A stretch of DNA of 7,482 nt from Kiritimatiellia bacterium (GTDB lineage Bacteria > Verrucomicrobiota > Kiritimatiellia > RFP12 > UBA1067): contig JAFVZE010000285.1 of the NCBI GenBank assembly GCA_017508315.1, positions 1-7,482 of the forward strand. Direction: 5' to 3'. Position 1 is the first letter of the stretch. The number at the start of each line of letters is the position of its first letter. The notes below the pieces were generated by a model, which made no database searches, was not told the DNA's origin, and was given only the letters and a program-made list of their open reading frames with translations. Both the position numbers and the translations under genes were made by a program. This document shows, piece by piece, positions 6,118 through 7,482 of the stretch.

Positions 6118-7482
6118 ATGAAAAACAAAATGTTTTTGGTGGGCGCAGTCACCATGACTGCGTTGGGTGTTTTTGCGGCTCACGGAGTGACGCCTCCGTA
6201 TCCTAATTTCGGTTTGCCGCGGGTGGAGGAGATGATGTTCCTCGTTCTTCAGGTCGGCGTGGTGATTTTCGCCGCCCGTTTGGGAGGGGCGATCGCCGGC
6301 TGGTTCAAACTGCCGTCGATTCTCGGCGAACTTGCAGCCGGTATCGTTATCGGACCTTGGGCGCTGGGCGGAATCGGTTTCGGGGACGGGATTTTCGCGG
6401 GCGGACTTTTTCACGGCGCGTCCCTGCGTTCGCTCATGGCTTCCGAAGGCCGGATGATCGACGCGACCTCGCCGGCTCTCTACGGCATCGCGACGCTCGC
6501 CTCGATCATTCTGCTGTTCCTTTCGGGACTTGAGACGAATCTAAAGATGTTCTTCAAGTATTCGTTCGTGGGTTCCATGGTCGGCATCGGCGGAGTGGTC
6601 GTTTCGTTCCTGTTCGGTGATCTCTGCGCGGTCTACCTGCTGCCGCAGTTCTTCGAGTCGTTCAAGGATCTCGCGGCGATGCCGATTTCGCAGGCGATGA
6701 CGCAGGCCGCGCCGCTCTACATGGGCATTATGTCTACGGCGACGTCGGTGGGCATCACCGCGCGCATCCTCTCCGAGAAGAAGAAGATGGACAGCGAAGA
6801 GGGCGTGACCATCATGGCCGGCGCGGTGATCGACGACGTTCTGGGGCTTATCGTGCTCGCCATCGGCAACGGCATCATCGCCGCGAACATCGCCGCGGCC
6901 AAGTCCGGTGCCGCGGCTGGAGCCGTGATGGACTGGGGTGCGATCGGGCTTGTCGCCGTCAAGGCGTTCGGCGTCTGGCTCGGCGCGACGTTCGTCGGTG
7001 TTCTGGCGGCGCGCAAGATCGCCAAGTTCCTGCGCCTCGCCTTCAAGAATCAAGTGGTGATCGCCACAATGGCTTTCGGACTTTCGCTGATTCTGGCGGC
7101 ATTCTTCGAATTCATGGGGCTGGCGATGATCATCGGTGCGTACGTTATGGGGCTTTCGCTCTCCCGCACCGATCTCAAGCATACGATTCAGGAAACGCTT
7201 TCGCCGGTATATACCTTCCTCGTGCCGATTTTCTTCTGCGTGATGGGTATGATGGTCGATGTTACGGCGCTCTGCTCCAAACCGGTGCTCGTCTTCGGCG
7301 CGATCTACACGGTTCTGGCGGTGGTTGCCAAAGTGATAGGCTGCATGGTGCCGTCGATGTTCTGCGGCTTCAATCTCCTCGGCGGTCTGCGCATCGGCGC
7401 GGGTATGGTCCCGCGCGGCGAAGTCGCGCTCATCATCGCCGGTCTCGGCCTTTCCTACGGCTATCTCACCCAGGAGATTTTC
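6118..7482 (+). CDS. Na+/H+ antiporter of the CPA2 family, NapA/GerN-like (partial, 3' end outside)
   Basis: An open frame of 455 codons runs off the right edge without a stop. It encodes a multi-pass inner-membrane monovalent cation/proton antiporter. Hallmarks are Lys-Leu-Pro-Ser-Ile-Leu-Gly-Glu-Leu near 64-72, Phe-Leu-Ser-Gly-Leu-Glu-Thr (134-140), Thr-Ala-Thr-Ser-Val-Gly-Ile-Thr (207-214), the ion-binding pair Asp239-Asp240 in an Ala-Val-Ile-Asp-Asp-Val-Leu-Gly setting, and Val-Pro-Arg-Gly-Glu-Val-Ala-Leu-Ile (431-439). The double aspartate is typical of electrogenic NapA/GerN-type exchangers rather than KefB/C. I count about eleven to twelve hydrophobic segments after the N-terminus. Residues 5-22 look like a signal peptide or extra helix, which many relatives lack, and the loops about 86-120 and 175-198 are longer than usual. 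Any cytoplasmic C-terminal domain would lie outside the window. The start is either 6118 or, less likely, 6235. Confidence 0.88.
   Translation, partial: MKNKMFLVGAVTMTALGVFAAHGVTPPYPNFGLPRVEEMMFLVLQVGVVIFAARLGGAIAGWFKLPSILGELAAGIVIGPWALGGIGFGDGIFAGGLFHGASLRSLMASEGRMIDATSPALYGIATLASIILLFLSGLETNLKMFFKYSFVGSMVGIGGVVVSFLFGDLCAVYLLPQFFESFKDLAAMPISQAMTQAAPLYMGIMSTATSVGITARILSEKKKMDSEEGVTIMAGAVIDDVLGLIVLAIGNGIIAANIAAAKSGAAAGAVMDWGAIGLVAVKAFGVWLGATFVGVLAARKIAKFLRLAFKNQVVIATMAFGLSLILAAFFEFMGLAMIIGAYVMGLSLSRTDLKHTIQETLSPVYTFLVPIFFCVMGMMVDVTALCSKPVLVFGAIYTVLAVVAKVIGCMVPSMFCGFNLLGGLRIGAGMVPRGEVALIIAGLGLSYGYLTQEIF
6225..6231 (+). promoter_or_regulatory. Internal ribosome-site-like sequence in the antiporter gene
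   Basis: GGAGGAG precedes in-frame ATGs at 6232 and 6235, with five bases between GGAGG and the second. Translation from 6235 would begin at the point where many CPA2 antiporters start, whereas the ATG at 6118 has no ribosome site. The intervening 39 codons look like a genuine signal peptide, so this may be only a chance Val-Glu-Glu coding run. Confidence 0.3.

Overview
The window is a GC-rich stretch of bacterial chromosome with genes packed on the + strand and strong G/C preference at third codon positions. I cannot assign a species. A secreted FAD-dependent oxidoreductase with carbohydrate-binding-like flanks, a candidate lipoprotein of the EEP hydrolase family and an antiporter with a signal-like N-terminus together suggest a Gram-negative member of the PVC group (Lentisphaerae, Kiritimatiellota or Verrucomicrobia type). 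This is inference, because no rRNA or marker gene is present.

Layout: positions 1-143 hold the possible tail of an upstream gene and an extended -10 promoter with a small palindrome at the predicted transcription start. Then come a 713-residue exported FAD enzyme (144-2285), an aromatic amino acid block of aroC (2314-3321), tyrA (3318-4094) and an aroE-aroK fusion (4114-5256), an EEP-family exported hydrolase (5293-6081), a second extended -10 promoter (6079-6107), and a CPA2-type Na+/H+ antiporter (6118 to beyond the right edge). Gaps from 144 to 6081 are 37 bases or less, aroC and tyrA overlap by four bases, and I saw no terminator, so one transcript could run from about 105 to 6081.

The aromatic block covers four activities. 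The AroE half reduces 3-dehydroshikimate to shikimate and the AroK half phosphorylates it. AroC converts EPSP to chorismate. TyrA oxidises prephenate towards tyrosine. The genes for DAHP synthase, dehydroquinate synthase and dehydratase, EPSP synthase and chorismate mutase are not here. From memory of the families, all three proteins look like Clostridia-type versions, which raises the possibility of horizontal acquisition. The most notable items are the nearly linker-free AroE-AroK fusion with a Met at the junction and a clipped kinase C-terminus, the compact cofactor lobe of TyrA, and two similar beta-sandwich domains flanking the FAD core of the first gene. I found no mobile element, CRISPR array or tRNA/rRNA gene, and no clearly new multi-gene system.
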